Made by a program: the position numbers and the translations under genes. From the IMG/VR virus record IMGVR_UViG_3300046642_000603, positions 1 through 64,000 of that record: a DNA stretch of 64,000 bases; one strand, written 5' to 3'. This document shows, piece by piece, positions 24,461 to 31,381 of this stretch. This DNA comes from a virus. Position 1 is the first letter of the stretch. Every line of letters starts with the position of its first letter. The notes under the pieces were generated by a model. That model made no database searches, was not told where the DNA came from, and was given only the letters and a program-made list of their open reading frames with translations.

Positions 24461-24879
24461 TGCACCTGCGCCTCAACGCCCCCGAATGGGACGGCGGAGG
24501 GAACCCGGACAAGGAAGCCGCCTGCCGGAAGTTCCGGCCGACCAGGGACCACGACGACTTCTTCGGAGACGGCACCGGGGAGGAGACCGAGGCCAAGCAC
24601 GTCTGCAACGGCACCTATACCGACCGGGTGTGTCCGCTGCGAGAACAGTGTCTCCAATTCGCTCTGGTCAACAACGAGCACTACGGCGTCTGGGGCGGGC
24701 TCACCGTCCTGGAGCGGGCCTACATCAGGAGGTTCGTCCCCAAGCAAGACTGGAGTTTCGACAATGCCCCGACCCGCGAAGACCTCGTCCGCGTCTGGCC
24801 GGACCGGGTCGCGCCGGAAGACCTCGACGACGAAGGCGACGGGGAAGATGGCAGCGCTGGCGGAGTCGAAGAAGAGTAG
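24454..24879 (+). CDS. whiB: WhiB-family iron-sulfur regulator
   Basis: A 141-residue protein, GTG start with GAGG 7 bases upstream. It has Cys24, Cys51, Cys60 and Cys66 followed by the hallmark GVWGGLTVLER turn. WhiB proteins bind [4Fe-4S] and modulate sigma-factor-dependent transcription in actinobacteria; phage members can reprogram the host. The middle cysteines are separated by 8 residues rather than the usual 2, while Cx5C is kept. The C-terminus is an acidic tail. Confidence 0.88.
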   Translation: MVMHLRLNAPEWDGGGNPDKEAACRKFRPTRDHDDFFGDGTGEETEAKHVCNGTYTDRVCPLREQCLQFALVNNEHYGVWGGLTVLERAYIRRFVPKQDWSFDNAPTREDLVRVWPDRVAPEDLDDEGDGEDGSAGGVEEE

Positions 24880-26029
24880 GTCCGTCCTCCTCGGGGACAT
24901 CCACAAGCACCTGCTCGACCAGCACGGCAAGCCGACCGACCGTCGGCAGGACATCATCCACCCCAGCGAGATGGCAAAGAGCGACTGGTGCCCCCGTCAG
25001 ACCTACTACAGGCTGGCGGGGGTTTCCCCCGAGAAGGGCCGCTCGTTCTCCGCGCAACTGGAGGCCGTCTTCGAGGAGGGCCACGGCATCCACGCGAAGT
25101 GGCAGAAGTGGCTCCAGCAGATGGACCGCCTGTGGGGCAAGTGGAAGTGCCCGGTGTGCGATTACTGGGAGATGGGCACAGGCGGACGCAAGACCTGCCC
25201 GTCCTGCCGCGACCGCACCAGTATGGCGACCCTCCCGGTCTACCTGGACTACGCCGAGGTCCCCGTCCAGGCCGAATCGGATTTCCTGATCGCCGGGCAC
25301 GAGGACGGCGCCATCGAGGACCTGAAAGCCCTGATCGAGATCAAGTCCGTCGGCATCGGAACCGTCCGCTTCGACCAGCCCGAACTGCTGCGCGAGTACA
25401 CGGTGAAGACCGAGGACGGCAAGACCGTAATCGACCTGGACGGCCTGTGGAAGGCGCTGCGGCGTCCCTTCGGCAGCCATATCCGCCAGACCCAGATTTA
25501 TCTGCGGCTCTGCCAGGAGATGGGATTGCCTTTCGACAAGGTCATATTCCTCTACGAGTACAAGGCGACGCAGGCCCACAAGGAATTCGTCGTCCAGTAC
25601 AACCCGGAGATCGCCGAGCCGCTTTTCGAGTCCGCGCTCGACATCAAATACGCCCTGAAGAAGGGCAAGCCACCGCCCCGGCCGGATTTCTGCGGCCAGG
25701 ACAAAAAGGTCTGCAAGACCGAATGCCCATTCTTCACGCACTGCTGGGAGAACACCACAGATGACCAGAGCGGTAGCACGCAGGGGCTGGGAAGCAGTCC
25801 TGAGCCCGAGCCAGAGGGCGACGAAGCGTCTGGAGCGGGAGGACCTGTTCCTGCCTCCGAAGCCGGAGGGCGACGCGCCAGAACTTCCAGCGGATCCCAC
25901 CGAACTCGGCGACGGCGAACTGATGGCGCTGTTCGCCAGGACGACAGCGTGGGTGGAGTACACGGGCAGCCGACTGGCAGCGGCGGAGGTGGACGAAAAG
26001 TCGTGCGTCGACACACTCGAACAACATAA
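24848..26029 (+). CDS. Cas4/RecB-like PD-(D/E)XK exonuclease
   Basis: About 393 residues from ATG 24848. It opens with IIHPSEMAKSDWCPRQTYYRL (Cas4/RecB-like first Cys) and has two zinc-like pairs (CPVCDYW, CPSCRDR), the nuclease core ESDFLIAGHEDGAIEDLKAL with IEIKSV (D...E-x-K), QTQIYLRLC (RecB motif) and a terminal Cys cluster (CGQDKKVCKTECPFFTHCW). These cysteines probably hold a [4Fe-4S] cluster. It likely resects DNA ends for recombination. After residue ~305 the frame runs 269 bases over the next gene as Arg/Gly-rich sequence with no domain character. Confidence 0.85.
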   Translation: MAALAESKKSRSVLLGDIHKHLLDQHGKPTDRRQDIIHPSEMAKSDWCPRQTYYRLAGVSPEKGRSFSAQLEAVFEEGHGIHAKWQKWLQQMDRLWGKWKCPVCDYWEMGTGGRKTCPSCRDRTSMATLPVYLDYAEVPVQAESDFLIAGHEDGAIEDLKALIEIKSVGIGTVRFDQPELLREYTVKTEDGKTVIDLDGLWKALRRPFGSHIRQTQIYLRLCQEMGLPFDKVIFLYEYKATQAHKEFVVQYNPEIAEPLFESALDIKYALKKGKPPPRPDFCGQDKKVCKTECPFFTHCWENTTDDQSGSTQGLGSSPEPEPEGDEASGAGGPVPASEAGGRRARTSSGSHRTRRRRTDGAVRQDDSVGGVHGQPTGSGGGGRKVVRRHTRTT

Positions 26030-26270
26030 GGCCCTATCCGCCGTCCGCAATGCGGGCCAGAAGACAGTGACGCAGGCCAAGGCGAAGGCGTACGAGGACC
26101 CGGAGTACATCGAGGCCCAGGAGGCCAAGACGGCCGCCTACGCCTACCGCAAGATGGTCCAGGCCCTGCACTCCTCCGCCGAACTGCGCAACACCCTGCT
26201 GAGCCGCGAACTGACCCGCCGGGTCGGCCGTGGTGACCGCGAGGCCCGCGCCGGACGGATGCAGGCGTGA
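25761..26270 (+). CDS. Unknown helical protein
   Basis: A 169-residue protein. The second half is a long charged helix (TQAKAKAYEDPEYIEAQEAKTAAYAYRKMVQALH), suggesting a coiled coil. Its first 269 bases overlap the nuclease frame. The amino-acid composition here is normal, whereas the overlapping frame is low complexity, so this gene is the better-supported one in the overlap. No known family recognised. Confidence 0.7.
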   Translation: MTRAVARRGWEAVLSPSQRATKRLEREDLFLPPKPEGDAPELPADPTELGDGELMALFARTTAWVEYTGSRLAAAEVDEKSCVDTLEQHKALSAVRNAGQKTVTQAKAKAYEDPEYIEAQEAKTAAYAYRKMVQALHSSAELRNTLLSRELTRRVGRGDREARAGRMQA

Positions 26271-26692
26271 GGACCGTACGCCGCAAGGTGACACGCATGG
26301 AGCAGCCCCGGCCGCCGTGGGAGTGGCGACCCTCCTTCCGGGCCGGGGCGCCCCGCACGTGCCTGTCCAACCACCGTGACCCGGTCTTCCTGCGGCAGGG
26401 GGAGCACGTCTTCAGGGTGGGGCAGTTCGACTGGCTGCTGCGGCTGTACCAGCACGTGGGGGTCTCGGAGCAGTCCGTCCGGTGGGAGGGCTATGTCCTC
26501 TACGACCTGGATTACGAGATTCCCCTAATCAGGTTGTCAACGGATTGGCTTGAGTACGTTGACAACCGTCGGGAGATGGTGTTTCGTATCTCCAAGAAGG
26601 AAGCACTCGCCGCCGGGGGAGAGGTTGAGACCCCCGACGGACCCCGCTTCGCAGTACCACTCAGCGCTTACTCGTCCTACGAAGGGGACTGA
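26267..26692 (+). CDS. Unknown protein
   Basis: A 141-residue GTG-start protein overlapping the previous stop. It is rich in Trp and Tyr (GQFDWLLRLYQHVGV, VRWEGYVLYDLDYEIPL). Its middle has local A/T-rich DNA holding an 11-bp inverted repeat. No known domain recognised. Confidence 0.65.
   Translation: MRTVRRKVTRMEQPRPPWEWRPSFRAGAPRTCLSNHRDPVFLRQGEHVFRVGQFDWLLRLYQHVGVSEQSVRWEGYVLYDLDYEIPLIRLSTDWLEYVDNRREMVFRISKKEALAAGGEVETPDGPRFAVPLSAYSSYEGD
26532..26567 (+). promoter_or_regulatory. Operator-like inverted repeat inside a gene
   Basis: GGTTGTCAACG (26532-26542) and CGTTGACAACC (26557-26567), a perfect 11-bp inverted repeat with a 14-base centre. The right arm contains TTGACA. It could control the ligase gene 130 bases downstream. 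Confidence 0.45.
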
Positions 26693-26699
26693 CCACCAC

Positions 26700-27362
26700 A
26701 TGACCGTCATCGCGTACCCGAAGTTCCGCCCGATCCCGCGCCTGCACCGCCGCATCGTGATCACCGAGAAGATCCACGGCTCGAACGGCTTGATCGAGGT
26801 CACCAAGGTCGACGACTTCAACGACCCCGAGGGAGTCGGCGTCGTCGTCATCCACAACGGCGAGCACTACGTCCTCCGGGCGGGCAGCCGCAACCGATGG
26901 CTCACCCCCGACGACGACAATTTCGGCTTCGCCCGCTTCGTCTGGGACAACGCCCAGTCCCTGGTCAACCTCGGCGAGGGCAAGCACTACGGCGAGTGGT
27001 TCGGCAAGGGCATCAACGCCGGATACGGCCTCGACGAGAAGCGCTTCGCCCTCTTCAACGTCGCCAAGTGGTACGACCCGCGCGACCCCGAGATCACCGA
27101 GAAGTTCCTCCAGACCTTCCCCAAGGCGCAGCCCGCGCCGGAAGCGGTCACCGTCGTCCCGGTCATCTCCGTCATCGACGGCAAGCACCTGAACTACGCG
27201 GTCGAAGAGGCGCTTAATACCCTGGAGTCCGAGGGCTCCTTCATCTCCCCCGGCTTCCGGGACCCCGAGGGCGTCGTCGTCTTCCACGACGCGGCCGGGA
27301 CCTACTTCAAGGCCACCCTCAAGAACGACGAGCAGCCCAAGTCCAAGGTGGCTGCCAAGTGA
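26700..27362 (+). CDS. RNA/DNA ligase-like nucleotidyltransferase
   Basis: A 220-residue protein. Motif I is EKIHGSNG (Lys23 as the likely adenylated lysine), then RAGSRNRW, GEWFGKGI (motif III-like), PEGVVVFH (motif IV) and FKATLKND (motif V). These are the covalent nucleotidyltransferase motifs of the RNA ligase / ATP-dependent ligase superfamily, and the short length favours an RNA-ligase-type enzyme. It may repair nicked RNA or DNA. A CTTAATACC copy is at residues 172-174, between motifs III and IV. Confidence 0.8.
   Translation: MTVIAYPKFRPIPRLHRRIVITEKIHGSNGLIEVTKVDDFNDPEGVGVVVIHNGEHYVLRAGSRNRWLTPDDDNFGFARFVWDNAQSLVNLGEGKHYGEWFGKGINAGYGLDEKRFALFNVAKWYDPRDPEITEKFLQTFPKAQPAPEAVTVVPVISVIDGKHLNYAVEEALNTLESEGSFISPGFRDPEGVVVFHDAAGTYFKATLKNDEQPKSKVAAK
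27213..27221 (+). repeat. CTTAATACC element 15
   Basis: Residues 172-174 of the 26.7 kb ligase. Confidence 0.9.
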
Positions 27363-28066
27363 GCGTCACCTACCGATCCACCGTCTCCGCCGTCCTCGAC
27401 ACCGACAACATCGCCGGGTCCGACGCGAAGATCTGCCAGGCCGCCCGAGTCTCCACCGTCGGCTCCGCAGCAGCGGGGACCGAGGAGGCCGCCGGACTCA
27501 TCCGGTACCTGATGAAGGGCCGCCACGGCAGCCCCTTCGAGCACGGCCAGATGTCCTTCATGATCGAGGCCCCGATCTTCGTCGCCCGGGAGTTCATGAG
27601 GCACAGGGCTGGCTGGAGTTACAACGAATCCAGCGGAAGATACCGTGAGTTGGAGCCCGTCTTCTACATGCCCGACCCCGACCGGCCGCTCGTGCAGCAG
27701 GGCAAGGCGGGGGAGTACACCTTCGTCCAGGGCACCCAGGACCAGTACGCCAACACCCGCTGGCAGCACACCCTGGCCTACAGCGCCGCATGGTCCGCCT
27801 ACCGCCTGATGCTCGCCGACGGCGTGGCCAAGGAAGTCGCCCGCAGCGTCCTGCCGGTCGGCACCTTCACCTCCTTCTACGCCACCTGCAACCCGCGCAG
27901 CCTCATGCACTTCCTGAGCCTGCGAACCAAGGCCGAACACTCCACGTTCCCCTCCTTCCCCCAGCAGGAGATCGAGCAGGTCGCCGTGGACATGGAGATC
28001 GCGTTCGGCGAGCACTTCCCGCTCACCTACCAGGCATTCGCCGACAACGGAAGGGTCGCACCATGA
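27359..28066 (+). CDS. thyX: Flavin-dependent thymidylate synthase ThyX
   Basis: A 235-residue GTG-start protein overlapping the ligase stop. The ThyX motif RHRAGWSYNESSGRY (RHR-x7-S, residues ~81-95) is complete, with HGSPFEHGQMSFMIEAPIFVAREFMRH before it and RSLMHFLSLR near the C-terminus. It makes dTMP from dUMP using FAD, NADPH and methylene-tetrahydrofolate. It sits with RNR and dNMP kinase in a nucleotide-supply set. Confidence 0.95.
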   Translation: MSVTYRSTVSAVLDTDNIAGSDAKICQAARVSTVGSAAAGTEEAAGLIRYLMKGRHGSPFEHGQMSFMIEAPIFVAREFMRHRAGWSYNESSGRYRELEPVFYMPDPDRPLVQQGKAGEYTFVQGTQDQYANTRWQHTLAYSAAWSAYRLMLADGVAKEVARSVLPVGTFTSFYATCNPRSLMHFLSLRTKAEHSTFPSFPQQEIEQVAVDMEIAFGEHFPLTYQAFADNGRVAP

Positions 28067-28224
28067 GCAGACGAAACGACGACCGCCCCACGACCATCGT
28101 GGCCCTCACCCTCCTGGCCCTCCTGATCAGCCTGTCCATCTGGTCCTGGACGTCCGCCCCGTGCGGCATGTGGAAGTTCGCCACCGCTGGAGACACGCCC
28201 GCCCGGTGCCTGATGCACCGATGA
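28063..28224 (+). CDS. Small membrane protein
   Basis: A 53-residue protein overlapping the ThyX stop (ATGA). A transmembrane helix (IVALTLLALLISLSIWSW) is followed by a short tail with two cysteines. Function unknown. Confidence 0.6.
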   Translation: MSRRNDDRPTTIVALTLLALLISLSIWSWTSAPCGMWKFATAGDTPARCLMHR

Positions 28225-28586
28225 ACACCATCCTCCTCATCGCCGTCATCGTCGGCTGGGTCGGACTCCTCATGTTCATGGCCTGGGCCCTGATCAACCT
28301 CCGCACCCAACTCGACCGCAAGATCGACGAACTCGCCATGGAGCGCAACCGGCTCCGCAAGACCGAGAAGCAGGCCCTGCGGCTCGTCGAGACGGTCACC
28401 CCGCTGCTCGCGCAGACCGACTGGATGACCGGCCGCTGGAACGGCCAGTTCAACACCCTCCAGCGCCTGGAGGCCAAGCGCAACGAGTCGGTCGTCCAGG
28501 CCCGCCGGGCCCTGTGGGATATCCCCCTCGTCGCCGACCACATCAAGAAGAGCCTCACCACCAAGACCCCCGGAGCAGACCAGTGA
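28221..28586 (+). CDS. Membrane-anchored coiled-coil protein
   Basis: A 121-residue protein with an N-terminal transmembrane helix (ILLIAVIVGWVGLLMFMAWALI), then a basic/acidic helix (LDRKIDELAMERNRLRKTEKQALRL) likely to form a coiled coil. It overlaps both neighbours by 4 bases. A spanin-like or membrane scaffold role is possible, but no lysis gene is adjacent. Confidence 0.6.
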   Translation: MNTILLIAVIVGWVGLLMFMAWALINLRTQLDRKIDELAMERNRLRKTEKQALRLVETVTPLLAQTDWMTGRWNGQFNTLQRLEAKRNESVVQARRALWDIPLVADHIKKSLTTKTPGADQ

Positions 28587-29185
28587 ACGCCGCCACCGCA
28601 CCCGTCGACCACGACACCGAGATCATCGAGTCCTGGCTCCCGCAGTACATCGGCCTCCACGGCTTCGCCGGGGCCGGTAAGGACACCGTCGCCGAGATCC
28701 TGGCCCAGTACGGCTACACCCGCGTCGCCTTCGCCGACGTCCTGCGCGAGGCCCTGTACGTCCTCAACCCGGTCATCCTCTTCCACCCCTACGGCGAGGA
28801 CCAGCGAGTCCAGGACCTGGTGGACCGACACGGCTGGGACGAGGCCAAGCGCCAGTACGAGGAGATCCGCCGGATGCTCCAGGTCCTCGGCACCGAGGTC
28901 GGCCGGGAAATGATCGACCAGAACGTGTGGGTCGACTCGGTGTTCAAGAAGTTGGAGGAGGGCAAGAAGTACGTCTTCACCGACGTCCGCTTCGTCAACG
29001 AGCACCACGCCATCGACTCCCGCCTCGGCACGCTCATCAAGATCGACCGGCCCGGATACGGTCCCGTCAACGACCACAAGTCCGACAAGGGACTGCCGCC
29101 CGAGTGGTTCGACGCCGCGATCGTCAACGACGGGACGATCGAGGACCTTAATACCAAGGTCCGCGAGATCCTTCGCCTCGCGTGA
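28583..29185 (+). CDS. Deoxynucleoside monophosphate kinase
   Basis: A 200-residue GTG-start protein with P-loop GFAGAGKDT (~27-35) and VFTDVRFVNEHHAI, matching phage dNMP kinases (T4 gp1 type) that phosphorylate dNMPs to dNDPs. The neighbouring ThyX and class II RNR support this. A CTTAATACC copy lies at residues 189-191, near the C-terminus. Confidence 0.85.
   Translation: MNAATAPVDHDTEIIESWLPQYIGLHGFAGAGKDTVAEILAQYGYTRVAFADVLREALYVLNPVILFHPYGEDQRVQDLVDRHGWDEAKRQYEEIRRMLQVLGTEVGREMIDQNVWVDSVFKKLEEGKKYVFTDVRFVNEHHAIDSRLGTLIKIDRPGYGPVNDHKSDKGLPPEWFDAAIVNDGTIEDLNTKVREILRLA
29147..29155 (+). repeat. CTTAATACC element 16
   Basis: Residues 189-191 of the dNMP kinase. Confidence 0.9.
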
Positions 29186-29589
29186 CCGCCCCGAAGATCT
29201 GCAAGGACTGTGAGCCCGGGAGCAAACGCCCAGCGCCCAATCCCGGGCCACGGTGCGCCACGCACTGGCGCGAGGAGAAGAAGCGGCGCAGCCGGGCCGC
29301 CCACGAGAAGCGCGTCCAGGCCACGTACGGACTCGGCGAAGGTGACTACGCCACCCTGTACGAGGCCCAGGGCGGGAAGTGCGCCATCTGCACCCGGGCC
29401 ACCGGGGCGACCCGGCGCCTGTCGGTCGATCATGATCACAAGACGCTGCTCGTGAGGGGCTTGCTCTGCCGCCCGTGCAACGACCTCCTCGGGCATGCGA
29501 GGGACGATCCGGAGTTCTTCTCCCGGGCCAAGGTCTACCTCGAAAAGCCACCAGCGCAGGAACTCGGCCGCTGGTACGCAACTGAATAG
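29182..29589 (+). CDS. Endonuclease VII-like HNH nuclease
   Basis: A 135-residue GTG-start protein with CAICTRATGATRRLSVDHDH, then RGLLCRPCNDLLGHARDDPEFF: two CxxC pairs and the D-H-D-H core typical of T4 endonuclease VII / recombination endonuclease VII proteins. It probably resolves branched DNA before packaging. It is the second resolvase-type nuclease in the window. Confidence 0.88.
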   Translation: MTAPKICKDCEPGSKRPAPNPGPRCATHWREEKKRRSRAAHEKRVQATYGLGEGDYATLYEAQGGKCAICTRATGATRRLSVDHDHKTLLVRGLLCRPCNDLLGHARDDPEFFSRAKVYLEKPPAQELGRWYATE

Positions 29590-29604
29590 CAACTCCGCAC
29601 GCAG

Positions 29605-29638
29605 CAGGCCCCAGGTGTAGACGACGCCCTGGGGCCTG
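29605..29638 (+). terminator. Intrinsic terminator
   Basis: Perfect 11-bp stem CAGGCCCCAGG / CCTGGGGCCTG with a 12-base loop, followed by TTGTCATT. Ends the replication/nucleotide operon. Confidence 0.88.
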
Positions 29639-29712
29639 TTGTCATTAACACAAGATTCCTGCGTCTCCGTATTCTCGAATTGTGATCAGAATCGGACACA
29701 CAGGAGTCACCA

Positions 29713-30012
29713 ATGGGAGTTCAGTACGACGACCAGGGGGCCAGTAACGAGGCCATCCTGCGCGTCAAGAGTTCGTCTTCTGCCGCCAGCCTGGCCAGCG
29801 CCATTTCCCACGCCGTCTACGACGGTAAGCGGGTCACGCTGCGGGCCATCGGAGCCGGAGCGGTAAACCAGTCCATGAAGGCCATCGCCATCGCCAACAG
29901 TTTCGTGGCGCCCCGGGGAATCGTGCTCGACTGCCGACCCGGATTCACGACGGTCACCACACAGGACGCCGGAGATATCTCCGCCCTGCTGCTGCGGATC
30001 CTCGTCCACTGA
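29713..30012 (+). CDS. spoVS: SpoVS-like DNA-binding protein
   Basis: A 99-residue protein behind AGGAG, covering the whole SpoVS fold: LRVKSSSSAASLASAISHAVYDG, then VTLRAIGAGAVNQSMKAIAI and FVAPRGIVLDCRPGF. SpoVS is an Alba-like sporulation protein of Gram-positive bacteria; the AIGAGAVNQ...KAIAI core is very conserved. It stands alone after a terminator. It may bind nucleic acid and affect host development or phage chromatin; that role is inference. Confidence 0.88.
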   Translation: MGVQYDDQGASNEAILRVKSSSSAASLASAISHAVYDGKRVTLRAIGAGAVNQSMKAIAIANSFVAPRGIVLDCRPGFTTVTTQDAGDISALLLRILVH

Positions 30013-30068
30013 GGTTCTAATCCGCTGCCTTTCCGTCTTTACACTTGGTTTGATCCAGTGGAGGCGTA

Positions 30069-30347
30069 ATGAATGGTGTTTCGGACGGGCGCAACGGCTC
30101 GTTTTCGACCGGCGCAATGGAGACAAAGTATCCCTCGCTAAATCTTCAGCCGGTCGCGCGTTTCCAGCCCACGTCTGTCTTCGACGAAACCCAGGTTCGC
30201 GGCTCCGCCAATGGCCTCGGCTCGGAGGACTACGACCGCAAGCGTATTGGCGGTGGCTTCGCGCCGTCGGCAAACGGTGCGTCGTCGCAGACGTACGACA
30301 AGCGGCTGTGGATTGACAAGAACCCCTACCGAACCATCGGCGGCTAA
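30069..30347 (+). CDS. Small polar unknown protein
   Basis: A 92-residue protein, ATG preceded by GGAGG. It is rich in Gly, Ser, Asn and Tyr with little predicted secondary structure. First of a run of small basic or polar proteins (30-34.4 kb) with close spacing. No known domain recognised. Confidence 0.65.
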   Translation: MNGVSDGRNGSFSTGAMETKYPSLNLQPVARFQPTSVFDETQVRGSANGLGSEDYDRKRIGGGFAPSANGASSQTYDKRLWIDKNPYRTIGG

Positions 30348-30357
30348 GGAGCCAGCA

Positions 30358-30696
30358 GTGGCGAAGAAGAAGAGCGACATCGTGACGACGGACAATCCGT
30401 CGCTGCGTCCGACCATGGGCACCGACGCCTCCCGGCTCGCCAACGTGGCCAAGCCGATCAAGGGCCGGTCCGTGCCGAAGAAGAACCAGGCCAAGGGTGG
30501 CTTCCTTGAGTCCGCTACGGCCCAGCACCGCCCCAACATCCTGGAGCGCAACGGCGCCTCCCTGCGGCCGACCGCGACCCTCTACGCCGCCAACGCGGCC
30601 GAGGCCGGTGTGGTCCAGCGCAACGTCGTGACCGTCCCGAGCGCCGTCGGCAACCGGGACTTCTACCTGCGCCGCCAGTACCGGCAGGGGATGTGA
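30358..30696 (+). CDS. Small basic unknown protein
   Basis: A 112-residue GTG-start protein behind AAGGA. Lys/Arg-rich start (AKKKSD), then RPTMGTDASRLANVAKPIKGRSVPKKNQAKGG-type polar sequence (not contiguous motif), ending in RRQYRQGM. Possibly a virion or nucleic-acid-associated protein. Confidence 0.65.
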   Translation: MAKKKSDIVTTDNPSLRPTMGTDASRLANVAKPIKGRSVPKKNQAKGGFLESATAQHRPNILERNGASLRPTATLYAANAAEAGVVQRNVVTVPSAVGNRDFYLRRQYRQGM

Positions 30697-30707
30697 CGTA
30701 GGCAGCC

Positions 30708-31265
30708 ATGTCCAGTAACTGGTCGTACAACACCCCGTACGCCATCGGACAGCCGGGCGCTCCAGTGCGCGCGAACGGAGGAGCCGGAACAGACGGCCTC
30801 TCCTTCCGTGACCCGCTGGACGCCCGGCGCGCTGCTATGGGTGCCCGCACCCCGGCAGCCGAGTACCCCGACGGCTACCTCGGCACCATCAACGACAGAC
30901 GGCGTGACCGCGTCATGGAAGGCGTCCAGAAGCGCCTGACCGACCGCAGCTATCAGCGCGGTGTCCACAAGGGCGACGTCATCGACCGCTCCGACTACTT
31001 CTGGCCGGACGTCGGCGGGGTCAACCCGCAGGCCGGTCTCCTCTATGAGTCCCAGGGCCTGAAGTGGACCCAGTCCGGGAACGTCACCGAGCGCCTGGCC
31101 CACGGCGGCAAGAACACCGCGCTGTCCCCGGCCGAGATGGGCGCCCTCCAGCAGAAGTACGGCATCTCCGAGGTCATGGCCGACATCGACCCGATCCGCA
31201 GCCAGCGGATGAAGAAGTTGCTGCCGTCCGCGTCGCCGTACAACTCGCCCGACCAGTGGAGGTGA
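30708..31265 (+). CDS. Unknown protein
   Basis: A 185-residue soluble protein with several Tyr/Gly-rich turns and repeated RSD/DPIRSQR segments. Overlaps the next small gene by 4 bases. No known domain recognised. Confidence 0.7.
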   Translation: MSSNWSYNTPYAIGQPGAPVRANGGAGTDGLSFRDPLDARRAAMGARTPAAEYPDGYLGTINDRRRDRVMEGVQKRLTDRSYQRGVHKGDVIDRSDYFWPDVGGVNPQAGLLYESQGLKWTQSGNVTERLAHGGKNTALSPAEMGALQQKYGISEVMADIDPIRSQRMKKLLPSASPYNSPDQWR

Positions 31266-31381
31266 GTGTGCGCACTCAGGAATTCCGGGGCCAGATCCAG
31301 GCGATCAAGAAGGCCACCCCCAAGAGCCCAGTGCAGTCCATCCGCGACGCACAGAAGACCCAGGGAGCAGGTTCGTCGTAA
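31262..31381 (+). CDS. Small basic unknown protein
   Basis: A 39-residue GTG-start frame (VSVRTQEFRGQIQAIKKATP...) coupled to both neighbours: GTGA overlap upstream and a one-base TAATG overlap downstream. Tight coupling supports translation. Confidence 0.55.
   Translation: MSVRTQEFRGQIQAIKKATPKSPVQSIRDAQKTQGAGSS

Noticed and set aside
24848-26029. Cas4-like nuclease as part of a phage CRISPR system
   Set aside because: No repeats or other Cas genes; RecB-like nucleases are normal in phage recombination modules.
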